Of a stretch of DNA of 64,000 bases, positions 1-9,497 are shown piece after piece. The DNA is from Spirochaetota bacterium (GTDB lineage: Bacteria; Spirochaetota; Brachyspiria; Brachyspirales; JACRPF01). The notes below the pieces were generated by a model, which saw only the letters and a list, made by a program, of their open reading frames with translations, was not told the DNA's origin and did not search any database. The position numbers were made by a program, and so were the translations under genes. The stretch's first letter is position 1. Each line of letters opens with the position of its first letter. The DNA is taken from contig JACRPF010000018.1 in the NCBI GenBank assembly GCA_016214035.1, forward strand, positions 186,001 to 250,000, in the 5' to 3' direction.

Positions 1-875
1 TCTACGATACCGTCACCGTCAGTGTCGCCTTTGGTGGACGAAAAAAGCACATCAAACTCAAGGCCGTCAAGCGCGGCCAGCATTCCCCGGGGAGAAAACC
101 TTTCCGCAAGATCATCGATACAACGATCAGCGGCGGTCTTTCCTTCGCGGTCGCGCGGACAGTGCGTGGAATAATTATAAAACCAGAGCAGATTGTTCTT
201 CGCGCCCCACGGACCTTCCGTTGCATGTGCGGCCACCCGTGTTCTGCCCTTTTGAAATGCTCGCGGTTTCGTGCCGTACTGCCCGCGCCGCACCGTAATG
301 GTATTGTTGCGATGGTCCTTTGACATCAGAACTGCCTGCTCGCAGTTCTCCCAGTCATGCGTTTTTCCGTCGGCTGCTATTTCGAATATCGCGACATCGT
401 CGTTCTTGTTTTTATGAAGCCCCATGTTCGTCTGAAAACGCGAAGCGTTCTCCACGCTGATGACCGTATCTTCAGTAACCGCGGGAATATCAGCCGTCAC
501 GGCCTGCGCCTCTTCATAAATCCAGTGTCCGGCAAAAAACTTTTCCGTCGTATAGCGCGGATCCCGGGCATTCCCATTACAATGCAGAAGCACCGCCTGC
601 GACGGATGATCTGTTTTATATCGTGTAAAGAACTCGGGATTGCGCGCCTCACGTCCGAGCACCTCCTCATCAAGACATTTACCCATGATGCCCATTAACC
701 TTCCGTAATTGGAGCTCCACTCCTCGTAACCGGTCTTCGGATTCGCCGCCGCGCCTTCCGCCGAACGGAAAAAAAATGCCCGCGGATAGCCGGCGGTATA
801 GATTAGAAGCGGCCTGTCTTCTGCGGACAGCATTACCGCAGCCGCAAGCAGCATTACCACCGCATGGGAAATCAT
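1..875 (-). CDS. Secreted protein of unknown function, 3' end outside window (partial)
   Basis: Reading the minus strand from an ATG at 875 gives 291 codons with no stop before the window edge, so the gene is cut off at its 3' end. The N-terminus (MISHAVVMLLAAAVMLSAED) is a plausible signal peptide with a cleavage site near residue 18. The rest reads as an ordinary soluble protein (for example ...PLLIYTAGYPRAFFF...). Just before the edge it has a DTDGDG stretch, resembling an EF-hand or dockerin-type calcium loop. The start lies one base after the stop of the upstream gene at 877, so the two are probably co-transcribed and translationally coupled. I do not recognise the family. A secreted carbohydrate-active or putative glycosyl-hydrolase role is a guess from the neighbour and the calcium-loop-like motif. 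Confidence 0.75.
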   Translation of the reverse strand, partial: MISHAVVMLLAAAVMLSAEDRPLLIYTAGYPRAFFFRSAEGAAANPKTGYEEWSSNYGRLMGIMGKCLDEEVLGREARNPEFFTRYKTDHPSQAVLLHCNGNARDPRYTTEKFFAGHWIYEEAQAVTADIPAVTEDTVISVENASRFQTNMGLHKNKNDDVAIFEIAADGKTHDWENCEQAVLMSKDHRNNTITVRRGQYGTKPRAFQKGRTRVAAHATEGPWGAKNNLLWFYNYSTHCPRDREGKTAADRCIDDLAERFSPRGMLAALDGLEFDVLFSSTKGDTDGDGIV

Positions 876-876
876 A

Positions 877-2529
877 TCACACCGGCCCTGACGGCGAACT
901 GCAGGTGAGACTGCCCCACGTTGTGCGGCATACGTCTTTCGCGCACTGAATGGCAAGAACATCCTTTACCGGCGGTTCGTTCGACTGCGCCAGCGTAAGT
1001 CCTGAAACAATATAGTACGCATGTTCCGGCGTGAATTGAAATTCCTTTCTCGGCCCCTGATATGCGACAGCATCGATACAGCATGAACCGTCGCCTTTCG
1101 TTATCTCCCATCGCACCGTTTCCCCGTGAAATGTTCCCGGCGTGGTGTGGATATACGCGGTACGGCCTCCCGCGGAGAGCGCAAACACGCCGCCGCCGAG
1201 GTCTCTCGCCTGAGCGTCAGGCGCTGTGAGTTCATACCGGAGCCGCAGATCCTCCGCGCGATAGATACCGTCTGCCGGTTTATCGAGATTGGGATGAAAA
1301 TCGCCGTTCGACCGGAATACACCGGTGACACTCAGTATGCGATTATCGTTCTGTGTATTCACCACACGCGCCGTACAGAAATCCTTTCCGTCATGCAGAA
1401 ACCGTAAACGCAGAACAGCGACAGCAGCATCCTTCGCCTTCCAATATCCGATAAGCACTCGCCGCTGCGCCCAGAACATATCCTGATTGACGGACCCGAT
1501 TGTTGCGTCCTCTGAAAACCATGTGGTACCGTATGTGGATTTTGCATCATCCTCCTGGCGGATGAATCGTCTGTTAATTGAGAATGCTGCGGACGGCAGT
1601 CTGAAAAACCGCGCTTTAATTTTCGCCGGACACGGCAGCACGGGGACCATCGGCGGCTGCGGATTGTTTTCACGCTCGCGGGGAGTAATACCGGTTGCTT
1701 CGGCAAGATATGCCTGCGTGCCCGGCTTTAACAGATCGCTGTATGCCCTGCTGTGCGGGCCGGACCATTGTCCGGTAGCAGGATGATAATGTTCCGCCAC
1801 CATGGTCCACGCATGTACCGCAAGTTTCCCGGCGATACGCCGCACCGCCGGGTCCTCCACCAGATGCAGCGTCCTGTTTATCTCTTCTATGGCGACAACG
1901 GTATATGTGGGGCTGTTATATTCATTGAATGAGCCGTGATATTCAGTATGCGTGAGCATGTCGGTCAACCGCTTTTTTCCGTATTCGAATATCTCACTAA
2001 GACCGAACATCTCGCCGGCGGCAAGCGTCACCGCAGCGCCCATGAGCGCGATGTTCGTATATCCCGGACCGATATTTCTTCTGAATATCGAGTATGCGGC
2101 ATGTGCAATGGATGCGCGCATATCGGCTTTCAGCTTTTTCGGAAGCTTTGCCGCGTAATCGTGCAGAATCGTTACCAGCGCCGCGCCGCAGAAGTCCGCC
2201 CAGTTCCAGTCCGGCGGAGACATATTCTCAAGCGGTTCCTCATACAACCACGACCAGATACCGTATGTTTTACTCGTCGGATCCTTGTCCTGCTGCGCGA
2301 TGACCGATGCTATCACCTTCGCGGCCCGCGCCACATATTTTTTTTCGCCGGACGCGAGCAGCGCCGCCGCATAATTAAGCGAACCGCGCGTCTGATGCGC
2401 ATAGGTGCCGTCCGGTACCCGGGTGTGATATCCCGGGCTGTGAAACGGAGCGCCGATCATGGCAATCTTCAGGTCATAGTCCTTCTCAACGCTTTTCAGA
2501 TACGCGATTATTTCAGATTTTGTCATCAT
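877..2529 (-). CDS. Predicted alpha/alpha-toroid protein, possibly carbohydrate-processing
   Basis: The product has 550 residues from the ATG at 2529, preceded by a GAGGAG ribosome site. An upstream in-frame start at 2565 adds only a low-complexity 12-residue leader and has no such site. The first 330 residues are helix-rich, with repeated motifs such as NYAAALLASG, WSWLYEEPLEN and GSFNEYNSPTYTVVAIEE, as in (alpha/alpha)6-barrel lyases and hydrolases. The last 200 residues look like a beta-sandwich. There is no signal peptide, so the enzyme should be cytoplasmic. The following gene encodes a secreted protein one base downstream. The all-helical fold with a C-terminal beta domain recalls heparinase II/III-like and glycan-degrading families, but no diagnostic catalytic motif was identified and no substrate can be named. 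Confidence 0.72.
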   Translation of the reverse strand: MMTKSEIIAYLKSVEKDYDLKIAMIGAPFHSPGYHTRVPDGTYAHQTRGSLNYAAALLASGEKKYVARAAKVIASVIAQQDKDPTSKTYGIWSWLYEEPLENMSPPDWNWADFCGAALVTILHDYAAKLPKKLKADMRASIAHAAYSIFRRNIGPGYTNIALMGAAVTLAAGEMFGLSEIFEYGKKRLTDMLTHTEYHGSFNEYNSPTYTVVAIEEINRTLHLVEDPAVRRIAGKLAVHAWTMVAEHYHPATGQWSGPHSRAYSDLLKPGTQAYLAEATGITPRERENNPQPPMVPVLPCPAKIKARFFRLPSAAFSINRRFIRQEDDAKSTYGTTWFSEDATIGSVNQDMFWAQRRVLIGYWKAKDAAVAVLRLRFLHDGKDFCTARVVNTQNDNRILSVTGVFRSNGDFHPNLDKPADGIYRAEDLRLRYELTAPDAQARDLGGGVFALSAGGRTAYIHTTPGTFHGETVRWEITKGDGSCCIDAVAYQGPRKEFQFTPEHAYYIVSGLTLAQSNEPPVKDVLAIQCAKDVCRTTWGSLTCSSPSGPV

Positions 2530-2615
2530 GCTGCTCCTCGCACCTATGCCGCGAACGGCAACCATAATGTAATCACGCGCACAAGGACGGTCTTGGTCGA
2601 AAAAGACATTTTTTC

Positions 2616-2643
2616 TTGTAAAAATACGACATTACTGTATAGT
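2616..2643 (+). promoter_or_regulatory. Sigma-70-like promoter of PHP phosphatase gene, leaderless geometry
   Basis: TTGTAA (2616-2621), a 16-base spacer and TATAGT (2638-2643). Only seven bases separate the -10 box from the ATG at 2651, and there is no Shine-Dalgarno sequence, so transcription would start at or next to the start codon. Confidence 0.5.
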
Positions 2644-2650
2644 ACGCGTC

Positions 2651-3484
2651 ATGAGAAACGGACTTGAAAACTACCACACACATACCGCACGCTGCAAACA
2701 CGCAAGCGGCAGCGTTGCTGATTACGCTAAAAACGCCGTAAAAAACGGGATCGCCGTTCTCGGCATATCCGACCATACCCCGCTCCCCGACGGACGCTGG
2801 CTGAACGTACGTATGCACATGGACGATCTTGCAGGCTATATCGCCGAAATACGGGCCGCGCAAAAGGCGCATCCCGGACTTATCATACTCACCGCGGTAG
2901 AATGCGAAGGATTTACCGAATACAATACGTTCTACCGCGATACGCTTCTGAACGAACACCATATGGATTATCTCATCGGCGGAAACCACTACTTCAGGGT
3001 CAACGGCACGATGAGCGGCGTCTATGACAATGCGGCAATGGACCTTCCGGCGCTCCACGCCTATGCCGATCACGTCATCGCCACCATCGCGAGCGGACTC
3101 TTTGCCTTCGTCGCGCATCCTGATCTGTTCGGGTATTCGTATTTGAACTGGGACGCGGAGACCGTTGCCATATCGCGCGACATCGCCTCGGCCGCGGCTT
3201 CGTACCGCATTCCGCTTGAGATTAACGGCTACGGTATGCGGAAACCTGCGGTAAAATCGGAGACGGGAATGCGCGCACCCTACCCGTTGGAAAAGTTCTG
3301 GGAGATCGCAGCGGCCTACGACATCAGCGTTGTAGCCAACTCCGACGCGCATCGCCCGGAAGACGTTGCCGCCGGTATTGCCGAAGGTTCCGCCCTGGCG
3401 TCGCGCTACGGTCTTCGCCTGGCCGATATTCGCGGGCATATCGGGAACGGCCGTCAGAATACTACCGTCAACCCCGCGCTGTAA
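2651..3484 (+). CDS. PHP-domain phosphatase, histidinol-phosphatase family
   Basis: The 277-residue protein belongs to the PHP family of metal-dependent phosphoesterases, closest in length and motif pattern to monofunctional histidinol phosphatase. The metal-binding signatures are visible in order: YHTHT (about residues 8-12), SDHTPLP (about 41-47), an ECEG segment near residue 85, GGNHYF, FVAHPDLF and the C-terminal NSDAHRP. Histidinol phosphatase would catalyse the penultimate step of histidine synthesis. A hisI gene lies at 38.95 kb but is not linked. No SD precedes the ATG, and a promoter ends seven bases upstream, so the mRNA may be leaderless. The 3' end overlaps the convergent barrel gene by 31 bases. 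Another phosphoester substrate is possible. Confidence 0.85.
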   Translation: MRNGLENYHTHTARCKHASGSVADYAKNAVKNGIAVLGISDHTPLPDGRWLNVRMHMDDLAGYIAEIRAAQKAHPGLIILTAVECEGFTEYNTFYRDTLLNEHHMDYLIGGNHYFRVNGTMSGVYDNAAMDLPALHAYADHVIATIASGLFAFVAHPDLFGYSYLNWDAETVAISRDIASAAASYRIPLEINGYGMRKPAVKSETGMRAPYPLEKFWEIAAAYDISVVANSDAHRPEDVAAGIAEGSALASRYGLRLADIRGHIGNGRQNTTVNPAL

Positions 3485-6012
3485 GTAAGTCCATAGTTCG
3501 CCTCGTAACGGGCGCCGGCATCAACACGATAACTCATCAAGCCGATATCGAAGATAACTCCGGCAGCGCCTGAAAACGACAACTCGCCGCGATCGGGGGT
3601 GGCCGGAAAGAATTCATACCATGTCCCGCCGCGGAGCTCGAGCAGATTGAACATCCGGTACATCACCCCGCCGCCGACGGTGACGTTATCCACATCGGAG
3701 TATCCGCCGTGCAGATACAGCGTTGACGCATTGTTCTCCATATCGAGGAAACGATAGTTAAGATCAAGACCGAACGCCATCGGCAGCAGTTCGCTCTGCT
3801 TATCGAACGTCACCGGCATGCCGAGGTTTTTGCCGTAGACGCCGAACGCGAAGGTGTTCTTCTTCTCATCGGAACTCAGATAAATGAGTTCGGTGATATA
3901 GAGCTGCCAGTCGAATTCATTCACCTTACGGAGATACGCCGCGCGGTTGCCCGAAAGTTCCTCGCCCCGGCTCAGCTCCATCTTTTTCGTTTCGCTCGCA
4001 TATTCCTCGCTTATCTTTGCGAGCATCTTTTCATTCGCACCCGCCTCGATGCGCGCAGCCGAATTCTGCACACGCGCTATCTCCGCTTTCCGGTTATACA
4101 CGGCGATGATATTGCCGTCCTGTTTGTCGGCCTTGTCCGACTCCTCTTTCTTGAGCACCGTGATAATGCGGTTCTTGGTCCGGAATATCTCCTGCAGGAG
4201 CGACAGAAACAGTTCCCGCTCGCGTTTCTTGTATTCATTGAAGACCGTTTTCACCTCGTTCTGATCAGCCACCTGGAGATAATCGAGGTCTTTCTTGAGC
4301 TTCGCCTTGGTAAGATCCTTCTGCAGCTCGTCCGTCGTCGTGTCAAGCGCCTTGTACTGCTCAAGCAGCCCCTGATTGAGCTCGGAATATTTGCGCTTCG
4401 TATCAAGCACAATCTGATTGCGGGCATCGAACAGGAGTATACGCTGCTCATACGTCTCTATTATCTTTTTATAGTATAATTCCTCTTTCTGCGTCATGCG
4501 GTATGCCCGTACCGGCACTTCCGCCTTGTCCTTGTCCCGGAGGAATTTCTCAAAGCGTTTGGCACGAGCCGCATTGTATTCTTCTATATTACCCGTAACC
4601 GCGCCCGCATCGTCTTTCGCCGCCGTCACCTCGGGTTTTTTCTGCGGTGGAATCTTAATCATCGTTCCGGGAAGCGGCTTGGCGATCTTCTTCACATCGA
4701 TCTTGTTATATGCGGTAATGATACCGGCAAGTGCGGTGTCGCCGTAATGCGCAAGCGCGATCGACGTCCAGGTATCATCCCGTTTCACCGTATACTGCTT
4801 GTCCGCCTCGATGACCTTTTTGCTTTTTTCCGCCACATCCTCTTTGATGTACTTCGAAATAGCTGTTCCTTCGTTGGCGATATACTCACTGTAAAGCGCG
4901 CTCACCGCCAGCGCATTATCAAAGAACACCGGCGCCTTTGCGGCATCCTTGAGCTTTTCGGTGTAATTGGAAATATCCTCGGCGTTCTGCTGCATATCGG
5001 CGCCGATGTTCTTCCGCAGATAGGCGAAATTATCGGCGATGGCGTTGCTCGCGATTACCGTAAGATCAAGGAGCTCCTTCTTCGCCACGGCGTTGAAATT
5101 CGAAACATCGGTATCCTTAAGCTCGATATCCGGGCTGTAGTATATTTCGAATATCTGCTTGCGAGATGCATGCACCCTGGCGATATCCGCTTTTTTCGCG
5201 GCGTACTCCTTTTCGGTCTTATCGATGAATTCCGTCCGGACGGTGCTGTATTCCGCCGTCTTCGCGGCAACGGCCTGCGGTGTAAGCCCCTTCGTGTTGG
5301 TCAGCGTGTTCATCCGTCCGGCGTACTCCCGGTCCGCGCCGCCGATGACATCCTTCTTCTCACGTTCAAGATCATCTTCGGTGATAAGCGATTTCGGCAT
5401 GCCGATATACGGCAGGGCGAATTTCGCCGTGATGTTCGCATCGGCGAAAAGCGAGAACGCATGGTAATCCGTTGTCAGCTGCGACTGAAAATAGTTGATA
5501 TTCACCGCCGCGTTGATGCACGAAAGAAAATCCTTGAGCATATTGCGGCCGCGGAGTTCTTTTTTGTTGTTCGTGACGATGGTGTAATCCTCAAGCGTAA
5601 GGCTTTTTACATCAAAAATGACCGGCACACCGACGTACAGCATGCTCGGGAACAGTGTCACCGATGTTTCGGCACGCTCATTGCGCTGTTCAAACGCGCC
5701 CAGGCCGAAATAGGAAAGATATGCCGCCATACGCATACCCGGAAGGATTGTGTTCTTGAGCGAGAGCATTACATTCTCTGCCGCAACGTCGTCCATACCG
5801 AAGACTGAATGGAAAAAGGTTATTTCAGTCTTATCCTTAAGCGCACCTGCCGCGCTGTAGGTGCGTGACAGCGGCGTCCTGATGTCGAGCAGGTCGTAGG
5901 ATTTACCAATCGAAAGCGACATCGGCGAATACTCACTGGCAAGAAAACTTGGATTCGCGAACGCCACGCCCGCGGCGGCAACGATACCGAGGAGAACAGT
6001 TTTCGCGTTCAT
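3454..6012 (-). CDS. PorV/UPF0164-like outer-membrane barrel with inserted LysM and coiled-coil region
   Basis: 852 residues from the ATG at 6012, which overlaps the upstream stop as TAATG behind a GGTGGTGA site. A signal peptide (MNAKTVLLGIVAAAGVAFA) is followed by an N-terminal segment typical of PorV/UPF0164/FadL-like barrels (NPSFLASEYSPMSLSIG...). In the middle there is a LysM-like peptidoglycan-binding module at about residues 405-455 (YTVKRDDTWTSIALAHYGD...), flanked by long charged coiled-coil stretches. The last 140 residues are alternating beta strands ending in an aromatic residue (TVVF), as expected for a BAM-assembled barrel. The protein would sit in the outer membrane with a large periplasmic arm touching the cell wall. 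It is coupled to a secreted CTD-bearing protein. The 3' end overlaps the PHP gene tail-to-tail. The function is inferred only. Confidence 0.75.
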   Translation of the reverse strand: MNAKTVLLGIVAAAGVAFANPSFLASEYSPMSLSIGKSYDLLDIRTPLSRTYSAAGALKDKTEITFFHSVFGMDDVAAENVMLSLKNTILPGMRMAAYLSYFGLGAFEQRNERAETSVTLFPSMLYVGVPVIFDVKSLTLEDYTIVTNNKKELRGRNMLKDFLSCINAAVNINYFQSQLTTDYHAFSLFADANITAKFALPYIGMPKSLITEDDLEREKKDVIGGADREYAGRMNTLTNTKGLTPQAVAAKTAEYSTVRTEFIDKTEKEYAAKKADIARVHASRKQIFEIYYSPDIELKDTDVSNFNAVAKKELLDLTVIASNAIADNFAYLRKNIGADMQQNAEDISNYTEKLKDAAKAPVFFDNALAVSALYSEYIANEGTAISKYIKEDVAEKSKKVIEADKQYTVKRDDTWTSIALAHYGDTALAGIITAYNKIDVKKIAKPLPGTMIKIPPQKKPEVTAAKDDAGAVTGNIEEYNAARAKRFEKFLRDKDKAEVPVRAYRMTQKEELYYKKIIETYEQRILLFDARNQIVLDTKRKYSELNQGLLEQYKALDTTTDELQKDLTKAKLKKDLDYLQVADQNEVKTVFNEYKKRERELFLSLLQEIFRTKNRIITVLKKEESDKADKQDGNIIAVYNRKAEIARVQNSAARIEAGANEKMLAKISEEYASETKKMELSRGEELSGNRAAYLRKVNEFDWQLYITELIYLSSDEKKNTFAFGVYGKNLGMPVTFDKQSELLPMAFGLDLNYRFLDMENNASTLYLHGGYSDVDNVTVGGGVMYRMFNLLELRGGTWYEFFPATPDRGELSFSGAAGVIFDIGLMSYRVDAGARYEANYGLTYSAGLTVVF

Positions 6013-9000
6013 TATTTCACCACCATGAGTTTTGTCTTCCGTAAATAATTTCCGGGGCCCTTGATTATCGCGATATACATCCCGGAACGCACTATCTGGC
6101 CGGCGATTGTCTTTCCGTCCCAATAGGCGACATACGACGGGAACGATATTTCCTGCACTTTCGCGCCGGCAATATCGTAGATATACGCCTTATACTGGGT
6201 GTAATCGCCGGATGCGCTGTCATCAAGATAGAGCGCAACCTTTTCCCCGCTGCCCGGGCGTAACAGTGTATTTCCCACCGCCGCTTTATTTGAATTGAAC
6301 TGCACGTCCGGAAAAATGGTGCAGAGTATCGTCTCCTGCGATGCGCCGTCATTCGAAATGGACGCGCCTGCCGGAGTGAAACCTGTCTGGCTGGTCTTCG
6401 GGAACCCGATGGTGAACTGCGCGCTGATCTGCGCTTTATCCGACGGCGTTATGACCGCATAGAGATACGTATTGTTTTTATCTATGGTAACCGTCTCCGC
6501 GAACGTCGAGATCTTTTTCCCGTTCGCGAACACGCCGTCCGAACCCGAGATGATGGTATCATTGGCATCATAGGTCCCCGGCATAAGTCCATTATCACGG
6601 TATACCGCGATTGAAAGATCGCTCTGGTTTATCAAATTCGTCGAGGCGATGGTAAAGACCAGATTATTGACCGTAAATGTTGCGTCCTGGTCAAGCGATC
6701 TGAGGTTTATCTTGAACGCCACCGACTTGCCTTTTACGCCCTGTTTGATGGTATTGGTAAGCATTGGTTCGACATCAGCAATGAGCGTATTATCCTCGAG
6801 CTTGATATTGGTTGTAGCATTCTGGAACAGGTTCGAATTCTGTACGGGCTCAACGGTATTGGTAGCGCTGTTCGGTCCGTTAACCTTCATATCCGCAATA
6901 CGGAACTTGTTGGTAGCGAACGTATCAAAGACAAGCGGTGTATAGGTAAATATGAGGCGTGTAGGATTGACGACACTCGCCGAAAGATTCGTAATGACAT
7001 TGGTGACGCGGATAAACGCATTCAGGTTGGATATATAGTTCGACAGAGACACGGGAATGCTGCCGGCAAGCGTATCGTCGGAACCGTTGGTATAAATATT
7101 GAAAAACCCGTAGAACGCCTGATTCGTCAGCAGGTTGGTTATCACGATATTGGTGATTGTCTGCGCATTGGTATATCCGGGACGCCGCACCTTGGCAAGC
7201 AGCACCTCAGTCTCCGCATTTTTTACCGCCTGCCCCGATGAACGATTGCGCACATCGTCAACAGAAACATCCCACGACGTGACATTGGTATCCGGTTCGA
7301 TGGTTATCTTCTGACTCTGATAATCGGCATTGGTGAGCGTGAGATAGCTGTTTGATGACACGTCAACGCCGTCCACCCAGCATTTCCACACAAGGTTCGG
7401 ATCGTTTCCGTCAATATTCGCCTTGAGCCGCCCCACAACGTCGAAGGTTATCGCCTCACGCGCGCCGTTCGCCGGCAGTATGCTGCTCGTATAGTCTACT
7501 ATGATAAGCCGCGACGAGGTCGCGTTCGTCAATCCCGCAATCGTGGTATTCGTCGACATATGATTACTGATGCCGTAACCCAAATATGCCGAATTGAAAT
7601 TCGAGAGCTTGCAGTTCTTGAACTCATCGGGCACCAGAATGGCTATCTTTTTTATAGAAGCACGCGGAACATCCTCATACGTGGCAAGCCGGAACGTTAC
7701 CGAATTAAGTTCGGTCACCTGCTGCATCACGCTCGGGGTCACCGCCGTGTATGCGAGCGCGGGGGATATCGTCGCATCAACCAATCCGCTGCCGGTACAC
7801 TTCTGCCAGCCGCAGGTGGAATAATTGCTGAGTTTCGACGACGGCATCGCATTGAACTGATCGGCGGTCACATATGCCGTCCATGCGTCGTTAAAGAACG
7901 TGGGATTCGTCGACCGTATGACCATCTCCACTTTCACATATTCCCAATCCGCCTGTGTCATGTTGGTAATCTGATTGCCAAGAAGCAGCCGTATCTCGTT
8001 CGAGCCTGCCGCATTCGTCCAGGAGTTCGTCATGATGGCACACTGTCCGTCATCGGGGAATGAATCGTTCGAATAGAAATAATTCGAAAGCGTTATCTCG
8101 CTCGCGGTGTTGCTGTAATGTGTTTTCACCCTGATGCCGACTAGGAGGTCGTTCGTCAGATCGAATGATGCCGGCTTGATGATTCGTATATAATTGACAC
8201 CGGCATTCGTTGTCTGGAGTATTACATTCGAGATGACCATCGCGACCGTTTGAAACGTACCGGCATTTGCAATGGCCGCAGGCTGGAAATATATCTGTGA
8301 AAGATCGGCTGCACTTCGTATGAGTAGATTGTCGAATGTACCGTACGCCCACTCATGGCCGAGATAACCGCCGAAACCGCGTTGACCATGCCCGATCATG
8401 ATTTGAAAATTACTGTTCCACGTAACCGGCCGCTTATGCACAAACATCCATTCATTCGGATATGCCGGACGTTTTCCGTAGGGATTCGGATTGACGAACA
8501 GATTAAGATCACTTCCATCATGAACGACACGAAACCCAATCGCATTGCTGTTCCAATAATTGGTATTCGTGAGCGGCGTCCACGTTGCCGCGTTCGTTAT
8601 GATATAATCCCAGTACATGGCATTCGAGACATTGCTCACCGCACCATCAGGCCGCCGTGCATCGAGAAAATCATCTTCAATACTCACTTCGGAACTTTCA
8701 AACACCTCGAAGCGGCGGAACCATGTTGATAAAAAGCCGGCATGTTCAGACCATTCGAAATAATTTGCGAATGATCCGCCTTCGTAAGCCCTGTTGAAAT
8801 TATAAGTCTTTTCAAGCGAAGCAGCGGGATTGTCGTAAAACATCGCCAGCCCGAGCGTCGCATGCTTGCGTGCATCCGACTTCGGCGTCGGAACATGGTC
8901 GGCAGCGCCTCCCGAGCCCGGCTTCGTCACAACATCGGATATATCAAGGAATGAAAGCTCCCGGACAACTTCCCATCCGAATGGATGATAAACAGTCGCG

Positions 9001-9368
9001 GAGTAACGATTCGTATGATACACCCATTTACCCTTCCAGCGTCCGTCACGGCTTGAACCGCCATCCGCCGGCGAAGGGCATCCCGATATCTCCAGTTTAC
9101 CGTTCGACATTATCTGCTGCGACATGTACATATTTGTATTCGTCAACAATGGCGCGCCGGCAAGTTCCGGAATTATGACCCCTTCACGTCCGTACCACAT
9201 GCCGTTGGTCCATCCGTTCGTACCGTTCGCCCAGTTCGTGTTAATCACGATGTTACTGAGCATCACGCTGCCATCGGCAACGCCGAAATCCTCACTCAGA
9301 TAATACGATGCCGGCGACAACGAAAAAGAAAGCACAATGGCTGCACAAATGATACATATTGCGCGCAT
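6012..9368 (-). CDS. Large secreted protein with FlgD-Ig/T9SS-like C-terminal domain
   Basis: The 1118-residue protein starts with a signal peptide (MRAICIICAAIVLSFSLSPA). The body is rich in Asn, Thr and aromatic residues and reads as beta-sandwich modules. An N-terminal region of about 350 residues suggests a lectin/LamG-like fold. The last 80 residues (KAYIYDIAGAKVQ..., AYWDGKTIAGQIVRSGMYI, ending KTKLMVVK) match the FlgD-Ig-like or type IX sorting-like C-terminal domain found on many cell-surface proteins. It has its own promoter at 9424-9452 and an SD (GGGAG). Its stop overlaps the start of the PorV-like gene (TAATG), so equal production of both is likely. A surface or extracellular location is inferred; no enzymatic motif was recognised. 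Confidence 0.75.
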   Translation of the reverse strand: MRAICIICAAIVLSFSLSPASYYLSEDFGVADGSVMLSNIVINTNWANGTNGWTNGMWYGREGVIIPELAGAPLLTNTNMYMSQQIMSNGKLEISGCPSPADGGSSRDGRWKGKWVYHTNRYSATVYHPFGWEVVRELSFLDISDVVTKPGSGGAADHVPTPKSDARKHATLGLAMFYDNPAASLEKTYNFNRAYEGGSFANYFEWSEHAGFLSTWFRRFEVFESSEVSIEDDFLDARRPDGAVSNVSNAMYWDYIITNAATWTPLTNTNYWNSNAIGFRVVHDGSDLNLFVNPNPYGKRPAYPNEWMFVHKRPVTWNSNFQIMIGHGQRGFGGYLGHEWAYGTFDNLLIRSAADLSQIYFQPAAIANAGTFQTVAMVISNVILQTTNAGVNYIRIIKPASFDLTNDLLVGIRVKTHYSNTASEITLSNYFYSNDSFPDDGQCAIMTNSWTNAAGSNEIRLLLGNQITNMTQADWEYVKVEMVIRSTNPTFFNDAWTAYVTADQFNAMPSSKLSNYSTCGWQKCTGSGLVDATISPALAYTAVTPSVMQQVTELNSVTFRLATYEDVPRASIKKIAILVPDEFKNCKLSNFNSAYLGYGISNHMSTNTTIAGLTNATSSRLIIVDYTSSILPANGAREAITFDVVGRLKANIDGNDPNLVWKCWVDGVDVSSNSYLTLTNADYQSQKITIEPDTNVTSWDVSVDDVRNRSSGQAVKNAETEVLLAKVRRPGYTNAQTITNIVITNLLTNQAFYGFFNIYTNGSDDTLAGSIPVSLSNYISNLNAFIRVTNVITNLSASVVNPTRLIFTYTPLVFDTFATNKFRIADMKVNGPNSATNTVEPVQNSNLFQNATTNIKLEDNTLIADVEPMLTNTIKQGVKGKSVAFKINLRSLDQDATFTVNNLVFTIASTNLINQSDLSIAVYRDNGLMPGTYDANDTIISGSDGVFANGKKISTFAETVTIDKNNTYLYAVITPSDKAQISAQFTIGFPKTSQTGFTPAGASISNDGASQETILCTIFPDVQFNSNKAAVGNTLLRPGSGEKVALYLDDSASGDYTQYKAYIYDIAGAKVQEISFPSYVAYWDGKTIAGQIVRSGMYIAIIKGPGNYLRKTKLMVVK

Positions 9369-9423
9369 ATGGGGATCTCCCTCACCTAGAATCAGCAGAT
9401 ATAGCTGCCGTTACTACGCGTTC

Positions 9424-9452
9424 AGTATAATACTTTAAAGTGGTTTTTGCAA
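9424..9452 (-). promoter_or_regulatory. Promoter of the secreted-protein/barrel operon
   Basis: On the minus strand, TTGCAA (9452-9447), a 17-base spacer and TATACT (9429-9424). The start site would fall near 9417, giving a leader of about 50 bases to the ATG at 9368. The 129-base gap after hypD therefore separates two transcription units. Confidence 0.6.
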
Positions 9453-9497
9453 ATAAATCACAGGGAAAATATGGACAATAAACTAGGACGTCCCGCG

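Noticed and set aside
2573-3439. Minus-strand open frame of 288 codons opposite the PHP gene
   Set aside because: The PHP reading has all metal motifs; the antisense frame has none and lacks a ribosome site.
4747-5808. Plus-strand open frame of 353 codons opposite the barrel/LysM gene
   Set aside because: Antisense to a long coiled-coil coding sequence; composition is that of a complement frame and no promoter or ribosome site fits.
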